Below, one piece after another: positions 16,352 through 23,164 of a stretch of 23,164 nt of DNA. The translations under genes were made by a program, and so were the position numbers. The number at the start of each line of letters is the position of its first letter. Positions within the stretch are counted from its first letter, which is position 1. The stretch lies in NCBI GenBank assembly GCA_011055585.1, contig DRGT01000043.1, positions 1 through 23,164 on the forward strand, given 5' to 3'. Origin of the DNA: Candidatus Nitrosopumilus sp. (GTDB taxonomy: Archaea > Thermoproteota > Nitrososphaeria > Nitrososphaerales > Nitrosopumilaceae). The notes beneath the pieces were generated by a model, which was not told where the DNA came from, searched no databases, and saw only the letters and a list, made by a program, of their open reading frames with translations.

Positions 16352-17173
16352 TTATGCTTTAGCTACGGATTTTTTCTTTCGAGTTGCAGGTTTTCTATCA
16401 AAAAATGCTTTTCTTGCAAAACACAGGTAAGTTGTGTGTCCTATACCTTGAAATGAATGTCTTGTTTTTCCTTCTCTTGCATCAATTGTTCTCAAAATAT
16501 TTTCAGTACACTCTATATCTGTGAATTCATTTTGTACAAGTGAGGAAGCAAGTTTTTCTAATTGATTCATTGTTGGACATATTGATACGATAGTTCCACT
16601 GCCTTTGAGCATCTTTCTTGCTTGCGATACAACTGTCCAAGGATCTCCCAAGTCTACAATTACTATATCAACATCTTTAATTGGAATTTTTTTTGTAGTT
16701 TTAAGATCCATTTTTTTCATTGTTATGTGCTTTTCCATTCCAACTTTTTTGATATTTTTTTCTGCGATTTTCATAAAATCTGGATTAACATCAAAAGTGT
16801 AAACATGTCCTTTTGGTTTTACAATACTTGCGACAAATGTAGTCAACGAAGCACTACCAGTACCTATTTCAACAATTTTTTGTCCACTTTGAATTCCAGC
16901 TCTAGCTACAATATAACCAAGATCTTTTGGATATACAATCTGAGTTCCATGTTGAATTTTTGAAATGAAATCAAATGTGGTTGGCTCTAATACATAGACA
17001 TACTTGTCTTTGTTTGTAATAATTCTAGAGCCAAATTCTTTTCCAATTGCATCTGCATGTTTTATTACACCAATATGTGTATGAAGGACTTCATTTTTAG
17101 AAATTTTTTGAAGCCATTTCTTTGAACTGTTATAATAGAATAGAACGTACGAATTTGTTTTTACTTTACTCAC
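16352..17173 (-). CDS. trmI: tRNA (adenine-N1)-methyltransferase TrmI
   Basis: 273 aa. An N-terminal beta domain of about 75 residues (HTHIGVIKHADAIGKEFGSR) leads into IQHGTQIVYPKDLGYIVARAG and motif I EIGTGSASLT (102-111). YTFDVNPDF gives the acidic ribose contact and VDIVIVDLGDPW the catalytic-site motif IV; IRTIDAREGKTRHSF-type sequence near the end is typical of the TrmI/Gcd14 family. The archaeal enzyme makes m1A at tRNA positions 57 and 58, acting as a tetramer. The tail is Lys/Arg-rich (RKKKSVAKA), likely for RNA contact. Start is GTG at 17173, with a TATA-like box 22-29 bases upstream, so leaderless. It has its own promoter, separate from argS, which ends 43 bases upstream. Confidence 0.92.
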   Translation of the reverse strand: MSKVKTNSYVLFYYNSSKKWLQKISKNEVLHTHIGVIKHADAIGKEFGSRIITNKDKYVYVLEPTTFDFISKIQHGTQIVYPKDLGYIVARAGIQSGQKIVEIGTGSASLTTFVASIVKPKGHVYTFDVNPDFMKIAEKNIKKVGMEKHITMKKMDLKTTKKIPIKDVDIVIVDLGDPWTVVSQARKMLKGSGTIVSICPTMNQLEKLASSLVQNEFTDIECTENILRTIDAREGKTRHSFQGIGHTTYLCFARKAFFDRKPATRKKKSVAKA

Positions 17174-17194
17174 GGTGGGTGCATAAATTGTTGT

Positions 17195-17202
17195 AGATAA
17201 AA
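17195..17202 (-). promoter_or_regulatory. TATA-like box for trmI
   Basis: TTTTATCT on the minus strand, centred about 25 bases upstream of the GTG at 17173. It supports the non-ATG start. Confidence 0.45.
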
Positions 17203-17215
17203 GTCTACTTTTGAA

Positions 17216-19096
17216 CTACATGCGTTCTGGTGACGGAATTCCTAAAAGATTCAACACTTTGCCAAGTGTAGATTTGAATGAAGAAACCAAACATAATCTA
17301 GCATTGGTGAGAGATTTATCTCCAGAATCTATGACCCTTACATGTTCGTAAAACGCGTTAAATGACACTGCCAGATTGTAACAATATTTTGCAATTACTT
17401 TAGGGGATAGATTGTTTGCAGAATCTTTAACCTGAATGCCAAACAATCCTATCATCTTGACTAATCCAGCCTCAAATTCATTGTTTAGTAAATCAAATGA
17501 AGAGTCAAAGTTTGGTGAAATGTCAGCTTTTTCTAAAATTCTAGTAGATCGTGCAAAAGTATACTGAATGTATGGAGCAGTATCTCCTTCAAGACTAAGT
17601 GACTTTGTAAGATCAAAGGTTATGATTTTGTCCAAATCCACTTTTATCATCTCATAACGTAATGTTCCAACTGCAACTTGATGAGCTATCAATTGAACTA
17701 CATCATCTTTCATTTCCAAATTTCGTTTTTTAGTTTCTTGAATGGTTTTTGTTTTTAACATGTCATAGACAGAGTCCGCATTAACATACAACCCTTTTCT
17801 ACCAGACATCTGGGCTTGCTTTCCACTAGTGTTCATTCCTAATTGTTTTGCAGTATCTGAGCTTAAAGTAACTGATTCATACGCCAAATGAACATATGAT
17901 TCAGGATTTGAAGTAAATTCTGACATTATTTCTGTAACAATTTTTTGGAGTCTTGACTGTCTGGAATCAATTACCGTGATTACCTTGTTTGCCACAAAGT
18001 TTTGCTTTGGTTCGGAGGTTTTCTCCAAAGTTGTTTGCCACAAAGTTCTGTTTGGTTGATTTTGTTCATATTTTTTGTAATTAAATGGATCATCTAACAA
18101 TCCTAATTTGAAGGCAGCATACGTAATGTCTTTTGCAATGTAAGTTGCTGTTCCATTGCTTCTAACAACAACCTTGTCTTCTTCTTTCTCTTTACCCCTA
18201 ATTACCCAACAGTCTTTGTTTTTTCCTTCTTTTTCAAATTCTAAAATTTTCATTTCCTTTAATTTTTCAAAGATTTTTTCCCATAATCCTGAATGAATTA
18301 TTTCCGATTCAAAATTTAGGCAATCATATGTTACATCAAGATTCCAACAAGTATCCAATTGATCTTTAAGCACTTTTTTGGTTACACTTTCAGCCTGTTT
18401 CGCTCTTTCAGAGCCCTTTTTTTCAATTTCTTGTAGAATCTGCTTTCTCTGTTCATCAAATTTTGGTGTACCAGATATTGTGTAGATTTTTGCATAAACA
18501 TCATCACCGCAATATTCAGCAAATTTTTTACCTGTAGGAGAAGTTTCCTTATAGTCATAATTATTGAATGCACAAATAATATCGGCTACTTGAGAACCAG
18601 AATCATCAACATAATTCAGAATTTTGACATCAAAATTTGCTTTTTCCAATATTCGTGCAAGAGTATCACCAATTATGATATTTCGAACATGGCCAATGTG
18701 TAATGCCTTGTTAGGATTAACACTGGTATGTTCTACAACAATCCTTGATTTTTTCCCAATGTCAACAAAACCATAATCATCTTTGATTGAATTTTTTATT
18801 ACCAATTCATTGAATTTGTTCATATTTGCAAAAAAGTTCAGATTGCCGGAGGGATGTGCTTCTACTTTTGAAATGAGTTCACTAAGGTGCTTTTGATAAT
18901 TTTCAGAAATTGTTTGTGCAATTTCATTAGGTTTTTTCTTTTGAGATTTAGCAAGCAAGAAACAAACATTACATGATACATCACCAAATCCTTTCTTTGC
19001 AGGCTCTACAGTGAAAGAAACCTCAGGATAATTAAGTTCCTGCAGACTTTTGTTTACGTTTGATTTTATTTCATCTAGTAAAATTTGAAATGTCAA
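17216..19096 (-). CDS. argS: Arginyl-tRNA synthetase
   Basis: 626 aa, full class Ia synthetase. The N-terminal additional domain (1-110) recognises the tRNA D loop. The catalytic signature is SVNPNKALHIGHVRN with HIGH at 133-136. The KMSKS-equivalent loop is MSGRKG (430-435), the variant seen in many ArgRS. GDTAPYIQYTFARSTRILEKA opens the DALR anticodon-binding region, which runs to the C-terminus (GIPSPERM). It charges tRNA-Arg with arginine. Start is TTG at 19096; no in-frame ATG lies before residue 92. The start is only two bases after the stop of the phosphoglycolate phosphatase gene, so the pair forms a tight operon. Confidence 0.96.
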   Translation of the reverse strand: MTFQILLDEIKSNVNKSLQELNYPEVSFTVEPAKKGFGDVSCNVCFLLAKSQKKKPNEIAQTISENYQKHLSELISKVEAHPSGNLNFFANMNKFNELVIKNSIKDDYGFVDIGKKSRIVVEHTSVNPNKALHIGHVRNIIIGDTLARILEKANFDVKILNYVDDSGSQVADIICAFNNYDYKETSPTGKKFAEYCGDDVYAKIYTISGTPKFDEQRKQILQEIEKKGSERAKQAESVTKKVLKDQLDTCWNLDVTYDCLNFESEIIHSGLWEKIFEKLKEMKILEFEKEGKNKDCWVIRGKEKEEDKVVVRSNGTATYIAKDITYAAFKLGLLDDPFNYKKYEQNQPNRTLWQTTLEKTSEPKQNFVANKVITVIDSRQSRLQKIVTEIMSEFTSNPESYVHLAYESVTLSSDTAKQLGMNTSGKQAQMSGRKGLYVNADSVYDMLKTKTIQETKKRNLEMKDDVVQLIAHQVAVGTLRYEMIKVDLDKIITFDLTKSLSLEGDTAPYIQYTFARSTRILEKADISPNFDSSFDLLNNEFEAGLVKMIGLFGIQVKDSANNLSPKVIAKYCYNLAVSFNAFYEHVRVIDSGDKSLTNARLCLVSSFKSTLGKVLNLLGIPSPERM

Positions 19097-19098
19097 TC

Positions 19099-19794
19099 CT
19101 AGACCTCAGAAAGTTTTGGGGCAAGTTTATCAAGTGCTTCAAGTAAGCCATCACCGGACTTTGCTGAAACACTAAAAGTTGCTTGTGACTGGACGGATTC
19201 AAAGGCATTTCCTAAAGCTACACTAGTTTTTGCGATCTTAAATAATGGAACATCAGTTTCACTATCACCTATTGCGATCACATCATCTTTAGTTACCGAC
19301 AACATTTTCATTACTTCCTCAAACCCACGACCCTTGTTTATGCCACTGGAGTTAATATGAAATGCGTATTGGCTATCTGACAATTCTACATTAAGATTAT
19401 TTTTTAATACAATTTTTTTTGCAATTTCAATATCAAAAGTTCTTTCTAAAACAACCTCAGTTAATCTAGGAAATACTGGTTTTTCTTTTACATTATCAAT
19501 TTTCGACTTGAGAATTTCAAGTGCATGAAGGCATTCGTCCTTATTTCCTAATAATTTGTGCTCATTTGGGCCAAATGTAATGCACCCACCATTTTCTCCT
19601 ACTGCAATATTTGTTGTTCCTCCAAATATTGAAAGAATATATCCTTCAACCGAAGAGCGTCCAGAAACGAAAATTACATTATGACCAATGTTTTTCAAAT
19701 GTCGTAATGCAGATAATGCATCAAGATGAATTCTTCCTCCCCCATTTTCTGTAATGGTACCATCAATATCTACAGCAAATGTTTTTTGTTTCAT
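19099..19794 (-). CDS. Phosphoglycolate phosphatase, archaeal HAD type
   Basis: 231 aa. HAD motifs: I, VDIDGTIT with nucleophile D9 and acid D11; II, VIFVSGRS; III, the Lys in GINKGRGF; IV, IAIGDSETDVPLF. A C2-type cap sits between motifs II and III, as in the archaeal phosphoglycolate phosphatase/sucrose-phosphatase-like branch (COG0561 type). It would clear 2-phosphoglycolate, for example from DNA repair ends, though other small phosphate esters are possible. Start is ATG at 19794, with TTATTATC 22-29 bases upstream. It is the first gene of a two-gene unit with argS (two-base gap). Confidence 0.88.
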   Translation of the reverse strand: MKQKTFAVDIDGTITENGGGRIHLDALSALRHLKNIGHNVIFVSGRSSVEGYILSIFGGTTNIAVGENGGCITFGPNEHKLLGNKDECLHALEILKSKIDNVKEKPVFPRLTEVVLERTFDIEIAKKIVLKNNLNVELSDSQYAFHINSSGINKGRGFEEVMKMLSVTKDDVIAIGDSETDVPLFKIAKTSVALGNAFESVQSQATFSVSAKSGDGLLEALDKLAPKLSEV

Positions 19795-19815
19795 GATTTT
19801 TCTATTAAAAACCAG

Positions 19816-19823
19816 ATAATAAT
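19816..19823 (-). promoter_or_regulatory. TATA-like box for phosphatase/argS operon
   Basis: TTATTATC-like element on the minus strand, centred about 25 bases upstream of the ATG at 19794. Confidence 0.45.
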
Positions 19824-19878
19824 TGCTACGAAATCAGAATAAAGAAAGTAGATTAGGGTAAGGAATTGCATAATTTTT

Positions 19879-20106
19879 GTGGTAAAAAAAGGACAGATTG
19901 AAGAAATCTTTAGTAAAGCAAGATTTGCTGATAAAACAAGTACTTACAAAGTATTTTTCAGAGACTTTGATACAATAAGAGAAGTGCCGCTACTAGATTT
20001 TATTATTGAATCTAATAATTTTGAAACAATACCTATTACTAGAATTGAATTGATCAAAAAAGATGATAAGATTCTATTTGAAAAATCAAAACTTGAGGTG
20101 AATTAG
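19879..20106 (+). CDS. UPF0248 (DUF504) family protein
   Basis: 75 aa, usual length for UPF0248. The pattern KGQIEEIFSKARFADKTSTYKV, then VFFRDFDTIREVPLLDF and the closing ITRIELIKKDDKILFEK matches the archaeal family, whose hallmark is an IP-x-RI strand near the end; here it is PITRIELI, with Thr in place of the common His. Eukaryotic relatives occur beside RNA-processing domains, so RNA involvement is suspected, not shown. Start is GTG at 19879 and no clear TATA box was found. Its TAG stop directly abuts the TTG start of the DRG GTPase gene, a zero-base spacing that implies one transcript. Confidence 0.65.
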   Translation: MVKKGQIEEIFSKARFADKTSTYKVFFRDFDTIREVPLLDFIIESNNFETIPITRIELIKKDDKILFEKSKLEVN

Positions 20107-21213
20107 TTGGGAATTCCTGAAAAAATAAAAGCAATTCAAGACGAGATGGCAAAAACCAAGATCAATAAAGCCACAGAACACCATTTGGGTTTACTTAAAG
20201 CAAAAATTGCAAAGCTAAAACGAGAACAAGAAGAAAGAAAATCAAAGAAAGGTGCAAAGACAGATGGCTTTGATGTAAAACGAAGTGGTGATGCAACAGT
20301 TGTATTCATTGGTTTTCCAAGTGTTGGAAAATCTACATTGCTTAACAAATTAACTGGAGCAAGATCAGCTGTTGCCGCATATCAATTTACAACATTAACA
20401 GTTGTTCCAGGAATGATGGAATATAGAGGTGCAAGGATTCAGCTTTTGGATTTACCAGGAATTATCAAAGGTGCATCATCTGGAAAGGGTCTTGGAAAAA
20501 GAATTTTGGCTGTTGCAAGAAATGCTAATTTAGTGCTTTTGATGCTAGATGTGTTTCAGCCCTATCACGAAGATGTACTCGTAAAAGAACTGGCCAATAT
20601 AGGAATAAGGCTTAATCAAAAGCCGCCTAACATTGTGATTGAAAAGACCACTACAGGAGGCATAGCAGTTGCCCAACAGGTAAAACTAACAAAAATGAGT
20701 GAAAAATTGCTAAAAGACATTCTACGAATTTATGGGATAAACAGTGCCAGAGTCGTAATTCGAGAGGATCTTACTGACGAACAATTAATTGATTACATTT
20801 CAGGAAATAAAAGCTATGCAGATTCTCTTACAATAATTAACAAAATTGATTTAGTTGATAAGAAATTTCTCAAAAAATTAAGTACAAAAATAAAATCTGA
20901 ATTTATCGAAGTGTCTGCTGATTCTGGAATAAATGTTGACGAATTAAAAGACAAAATTTATGACAAACTTGAATTTATGAGAATTTACATGAGACCAAAG
21001 GGTGGAGAAACGGATTATAAAGAGCCACTAATTGCTAGAGTGGATTCAACAACGGGAGATATTTGTGATAAATTACATAGAAGAATGAAAAAGGAATTTC
21101 GATATGCGATGGTTTGGGGAAATAGTGTCAAATTTGGCGGACAACGAGTTGGAATAGATCATGTTTTACAAGATGAAGATGTCTTAACAATAATAAAATC
21201 GCGTGGAGTTTAA
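20107..21213 (+). CDS. DRG-family GTP-binding protein (OBG/TGS type)
   Basis: 368 aa, matching archaeal and eukaryotic DRG1/2 in length and order. It has an N-terminal helical/basic region (GIPEKIKAIQDEM), G1 GFPSVGKST (69-77), the switch I Thr in QFTTLTVVPG, and G3 DLPG (115-118). A DRG-specific insert (about 165-240) interrupts the G domain, followed by G4 NKID (245-248), G5 VSADSG and a C-terminal TGS domain (about 290-366, ending VLTIIKSRGV). DRGs bind translating ribosomes and help resume stalled elongation. Eukaryotic DRGs need DFRP partners, which archaea lack. Start is TTG at 20107, directly after the UPF0248 stop. A CAAAAATTTTTG palindrome follows the stop. Confidence 0.95.
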   Translation: MGIPEKIKAIQDEMAKTKINKATEHHLGLLKAKIAKLKREQEERKSKKGAKTDGFDVKRSGDATVVFIGFPSVGKSTLLNKLTGARSAVAAYQFTTLTVVPGMMEYRGARIQLLDLPGIIKGASSGKGLGKRILAVARNANLVLLMLDVFQPYHEDVLVKELANIGIRLNQKPPNIVIEKTTTGGIAVAQQVKLTKMSEKLLKDILRIYGINSARVVIREDLTDEQLIDYISGNKSYADSLTIINKIDLVDKKFLKKLSTKIKSEFIEVSADSGINVDELKDKIYDKLEFMRIYMRPKGGETDYKEPLIARVDSTTGDICDKLHRRMKKEFRYAMVWGNSVKFGGQRVGIDHVLQDEDVLTIIKSRGV

Positions 21214-21225
21214 CAAAAATTTTTG
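21214..21225 (+). terminator. Palindromic A/T tract after the DRG gene
   Basis: CAAAAATTTTTG immediately follows the TAA of the DRG gene. The T run could terminate the transcript. The next gene starts 24 bases later, so read-through is also possible. Confidence 0.3.
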
Positions 21226-21248
21226 TTTGAGAAACTTTTTGAGAAGAT

Positions 21249-21425
21249 ATGGATCAAGATTTTGAATTTAGATGGTGCAAATTCTGCATGACAAAAACAA
21301 AACAAGAAATTGTTTTTCTTCCTGAATTACCAACTTACAAGCGTAGAAGACAATACAAATGCACTGTTTGTGGGACTAAAACATGGTTGCAAGGTAGAAG
21401 ACCATCAGCTGAAAGTGTGTATTGA
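21249..21425 (+). CDS. 58-aa zinc-ribbon protein
   Basis: A 58-codon frame from ATG at 21249 to TGA at 21425. Two knuckles, WCKFC (C10, C13) and KCTVCG (C38, C41), are separated by a basic stretch (YKRRRQYK), and the tail is basic (WLQGRRPSAESVY). The spacing gives a typical zinc ribbon that could contact RNA, DNA or the ribosome; no specific family is recognised. The start codon follows the DRG gene by 35 bases, with an A/T palindrome between, and no strong own TATA box is seen. The frame would be lost with a 60-aa cutoff. Confidence 0.75.
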   Translation: MDQDFEFRWCKFCMTKTKQEIVFLPELPTYKRRRQYKCTVCGTKTWLQGRRPSAESVY

Positions 21426-21542
21426 TAGTATTTTCGATCCAAATTTTAAATTTTGAAAAAAAATTCGTTGATAAATTGTTATCACTTTGTGTAATTTCGT
21501 TCAGTTTAACCATAGGAAAACAATGAAAATTACGGTTTTGCA

Positions 21543-21647
21543 ATGGCTGCAAGAAGAAAAGCTGCTGCTAAACGAAAAACTGGCGGAAAAAGAAGAAAAT
21601 CCGGCGGTAAAAAGAAAGGCGGAGCTAAACGCAAGAGAAGACGATAG
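21543..21647 (+). CDS. 34-aa Lys/Arg-rich basic protein
   Basis: ATG at 21543 to TAG at 21645-21647. Composition: 10 Lys, 9 Arg, 6 Ala, 6 Gly, one each of Thr, Ser and Met, and no acidic or hydrophobic core residue. It resembles a histone H1 tail or a small nucleic-acid-neutralising peptide (begins MAARRKAAAK, ends AKRKRRR). It should be disordered and bind DNA, rRNA or polyphosphate, by inference. Another frame across the same bases reads longer (21487-21723) but needs CTG, GCG and CCG codons that are scarce in the neighbours, while this frame has mainly A or T at third positions as they do. A TATA-like GTTTAACC lies about 31-38 bases upstream. Confidence 0.65.
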   Translation: MAARRKAAAKRKTGGKRRKSGGKKKGGAKRKRRR

Positions 21648-21719
21648 ATTCGTCAAAAATTTACAATCATCAACGCGATTGGCGATTTGTATTCCTTTTT
21701 CTAAATTAATTTTTAAAAA

Positions 21720-22004
21720 TTAACTGAACATTTGGTCAGGTGGTGATGAATTTTTTGATTTTACTGATGATTTTTCAACAGAAAATTTTCTATCAGATGG
21801 AATGATTGAAATTTTTACTGATGTGTTGATTGTATAACGTGGAGTACCATCTCTGTTTTTAAAATTCACAGCTTTACCAACTCTATCTAAATCAATTTTA
21901 ACTTTGACAATAGATCCATCTTCTAATTCAAAAGAAACAAAATCATTTTCGAGTCTTTTGTAATCTAACATCTTGAATTCAATTTTGTCATTTTTTTCAC
22001 TCAT
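21720..22004 (-). CDS. 94-aa protein coupled to the collagen-like gene
   Basis: 94 aa from ATG at 22004. A strand-rich core reads DFVSFELEDGSIVKVKIDLDR, then RDGTPRYTINTSVKISIIP, and suggests a small beta barrel. The C-terminal 20 residues are Ser/Lys-rich and probably flexible (EKSSVKSKNSSPPDQMFS). There is no signal peptide. A GTG three codons upstream is also in frame, but AGGTG at 22011-22015, six bases before the ATG, is a rare clear Shine-Dalgarno site in this window and favours the ATG. That site overlaps the TAG of the collagen-like gene, so the two are on one transcript and probably co-translated. Function is unknown. Confidence 0.65.
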   Translation of the reverse strand: MSEKNDKIEFKMLDYKRLENDFVSFELEDGSIVKVKIDLDRVGKAVNFKNRDGTPRYTINTSVKISIIPSDRKFSVEKSSVKSKNSSPPDQMFS

Positions 22005-22010
22005 TACGAA

Positions 22011-22015
22011 CACCT
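22011..22015 (-). promoter_or_regulatory. Shine-Dalgarno site AGGTG overlapping the collagen gene stop
   Basis: AGGTG on the minus strand, six bases before the ATG at 22004. It shares bases with the TAG stop at 22014-22016, the arrangement for internal genes of an operon. Confidence 0.5.
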
Positions 22016-23164
22016 AGTATAGATAGCTCATCAACTTGATTTGCTCTTCAGTGCCAATCACGTTTTTCTCAACTAATAGTTCTAAGAGTTCTTTAAGCAA
22101 AACTTTTTGTTGCTCAGATAAAGCTCCTTCTCCTCCACCTCTTTCTCCTGGCGGACCTGGGGGACCTTTTGGACCTTGTGTCCCTATTGGCCCCTGTGGA
22201 CCTCTAGTACCGGCTTCTCCTCCTGGACCATCTGGTCCTAATGGACCACGTTCACCTTGTGGACCTTGTACTCCTTGTGGACCTTGTGGACCTTTGTCAC
22301 CTGGTGCTCCCAGAGGACCACGCTCACCTTGTGGACCTTGTGCACCTAGCGGGCCCTTATCCCCTACACCACCTGGTGAACCGGTTAATCCTTTTTCTCC
22401 TGTTGCACCTAGTGGACCTTTTGGCCCTGTATCACCTTGAGCTCCTGGAACACCAGTTAATCCCTTTGCTCCCGGTGGACCCTGTGGACCTTGCGTGCCC
22501 TTATCCCCCGGGACACCTGCCGCACCCTCCGGACCTTTTGGCCCTAATGCACCTGGTGGACCTGCTACTCCTTTTTCTCCAGGAATACCTCCTGGACCAG
22601 TCTCACCTTTAGAACCTGAAGAACCACGTTCACCTGTTAATCCTTTATCACCGGGTGGACCTTTTGGACCTTTATCACCTGACGGACCAATAGTACCTAG
22701 TGGACCTTTGTCACCTTTGTCACCCATTGGACCCGTAGAACCTTTGTCACCTTCTTCTCCAGTTATACCAGCTGGACCTTTTTCTCCTTTGTCACCTTTA
22801 TCACCAGTAATTCCTTTGTCACCTTCTAGTCCTTTATCACCTGGCGGACCTTTATCACCAGCAAGACCTTGTGGACCTTTGTCACCTTTTGGACCAGTTG
22901 ATCCACGGCCTCCTCTTTCACCGATTGAGCCAGGAAATCCTCTTTCACCTACATCACCAGAAGTGCCTCTAACACCTCTTTCACCTTTTGGTTCCGTTGA
23001 AATTGTTTGACGAGTTGTTTTTGTTGGCGTTACAGTTTTTCTTGTTGAAGGTTTTTCAGAAACTTTAACATCAAAAACAGAATGCATTGTTGAAAATTGG
23101 TCCATTACAACAATCCAAACTGTGTCTAAATCAAAAACAGAATCAGGAATTGGATTACTATCAC
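22014..23164 (-). CDS. Collagen-like Gly-X-Y repeat protein (5' end probably outside window)
   Basis: Counting from the ATG at 23105, 363 residues. Residues 41-325 are 95 consecutive Gly-X-Y triplets without a break, rich in GDKG, GPKG, GPQG and GERG. Many Lys-Gly-Asp/Glu pairs occur, which stabilise prokaryotic collagens that lack hydroxyproline. The last 36 residues (starting [17 protein letters not shown]) are a likely alpha helix that could trimerise. The first 40 are Thr/Lys-rich. The frame stays open from the ATG to the window edge (19 codons reading [20 protein letters not shown]), so the true start and any signal or N-terminal domain probably lie outside. A trimeric rod-like, perhaps surface, protein is inferred. 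It is followed by a coupled 94-aa gene. GC content is visibly above its neighbours because of Gly and Pro codons. Confidence 0.88.
   Translation of the reverse strand, partial: DSNPIPDSVFDLDTVWIVVMDQFSTMHSVFDVKVSEKPSTRKTVTPTKTTRQTISTEPKGERGVRGTSGDVGERGFPGSIGERGGRGSTGPKGDKGPQGLAGDKGPPGDKGLEGDKGITGDKGDKGEKGPAGITGEEGDKGSTGPMGDKGDKGPLGTIGPSGDKGPKGPPGDKGLTGERGSSGSKGETGPGGIPGEKGVAGPPGALGPKGPEGAAGVPGDKGTQGPQGPPGAKGLTGVPGAQGDTGPKGPLGATGEKGLTGSPGGVGDKGPLGAQGPQGERGPLGAPGDKGPQGPQGVQGPQGERGPLGPDGPGGEAGTRGPQGPIGTQGPKGPPGPPGERGGGEGALSEQQKVLLKELLELLVEKNVIGTEEQIKLMSYLY
22131..22985 (-). repeat. Collagen triplet region, 95 x 9 bp
   Basis: Continuous 9-base periodicity encoding Gly-X-Y. Many sub-blocks recur, such as GGACCAnnn and GGTGATAAAGG on the minus strand, but they are not identical at DNA level, so the array is old or held by protein selection rather than freshly duplicated. 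Confidence 0.9.

Noticed and set aside
21487..21723. 78-aa plus-strand frame over the basic micro-protein
   Set aside because: It starts with TTG, uses several CTG, GCG and CCG codons that are rare in the neighbours, and shows no motif. The 34-aa basic frame fits local codon use better.
22036..23010. Long plus-strand Pro/Gly- and Leu-rich frames opposite the collagen gene (22036-22440, 22241-22612, 22495-23010)
   Set aside because: They are mirror images of the 9-base Gly-X-Y periodicity, which removes stops in other frames. No promoter or start context is seen.

Overview
The window is AT-rich archaeal chromosome. It most likely comes from a Nitrosopumilus- or Nitrosarchaeum-like ammonia-oxidising thaumarchaeote (Nitrososphaerota). 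The gene content supports this: flap endonuclease FEN1 with a PIP box, a 20S proteasome beta subunit, a CdvA-type cell-division protein with a PRC barrel and coiled coil, an archaeal TrmI, a DRG-type GTPase, archaeal phosphoglycolate phosphatase, a PUA/MCT-1-like protein and a UPF0248 protein. Many starts are TTG or GTG (11 of 29 visible starts), Shine-Dalgarno sites are few, and TATA-like boxes sit about 25 bases upstream of start codons, as expected for leaderless archaeal transcripts. The genus is inferred from gene types only; no 16S or amo gene is present.

Layout. 1-3134: a truncated membrane/zinc-ribbon gene, a JAMM-type peptidase gene behind a long coiled-coil protein gene (minus strand), an SRPBCC protein and a small two-helix membrane protein (plus strand), and a 34-residue zinc ribbon (minus). 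3195-5239: tRNA-Ser(CGA) diverging from FEN1, followed by a methyltransferase-like gene. 5270-8708 (minus): a secreted or membrane zinc-ribbon protein, AMP-forming acetyl-CoA synthetase, and a CdvA-like protein with an in-frame 36-bp tandem repeat. 8844-11624 (plus): an unknown 93-aa protein, a 539-aa tandem ThyX-like protein, MsrB and an anchored beta-domain protein. 11637-13448: a small HNH-like protein (minus), then homoserine dehydrogenase overlapping a PUA-domain gene (plus). 13445-19794 (minus): a proteasome beta subunit with Ala in place of the catalytic Thr, an M20 peptidase overlapped with NAD(P)H-hydrate dehydratase, TrmI, and an ArgRS/phosphoglycolate phosphatase pair. 19879-21647 (plus): UPF0248 abutting the DRG GTPase, a 58-aa zinc ribbon and a 34-aa Lys/Arg-only basic protein. 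21720-23164 (minus): a collagen-like gene with 95 uninterrupted Gly-X-Y triplets that runs off the window edge, coupled to a 94-aa protein.

Most of the window is housekeeping: DNA flap processing, tRNA modification and charging, proteolysis, metabolite repair, amino-acid synthesis and cell division. The least explained parts are the collagen-like operon at the right edge, the acid-free basic micro-protein, the duplicated and motif-degenerate ThyX, the apparently non-catalytic proteasome subunit, the repeat-bearing CdvA, the JAMM/coiled-coil pair, and several very small zinc-ribbon genes. No CRISPR array, insertion sequence, prophage or integrase was seen. No gap between genes exceeds 300 bases.
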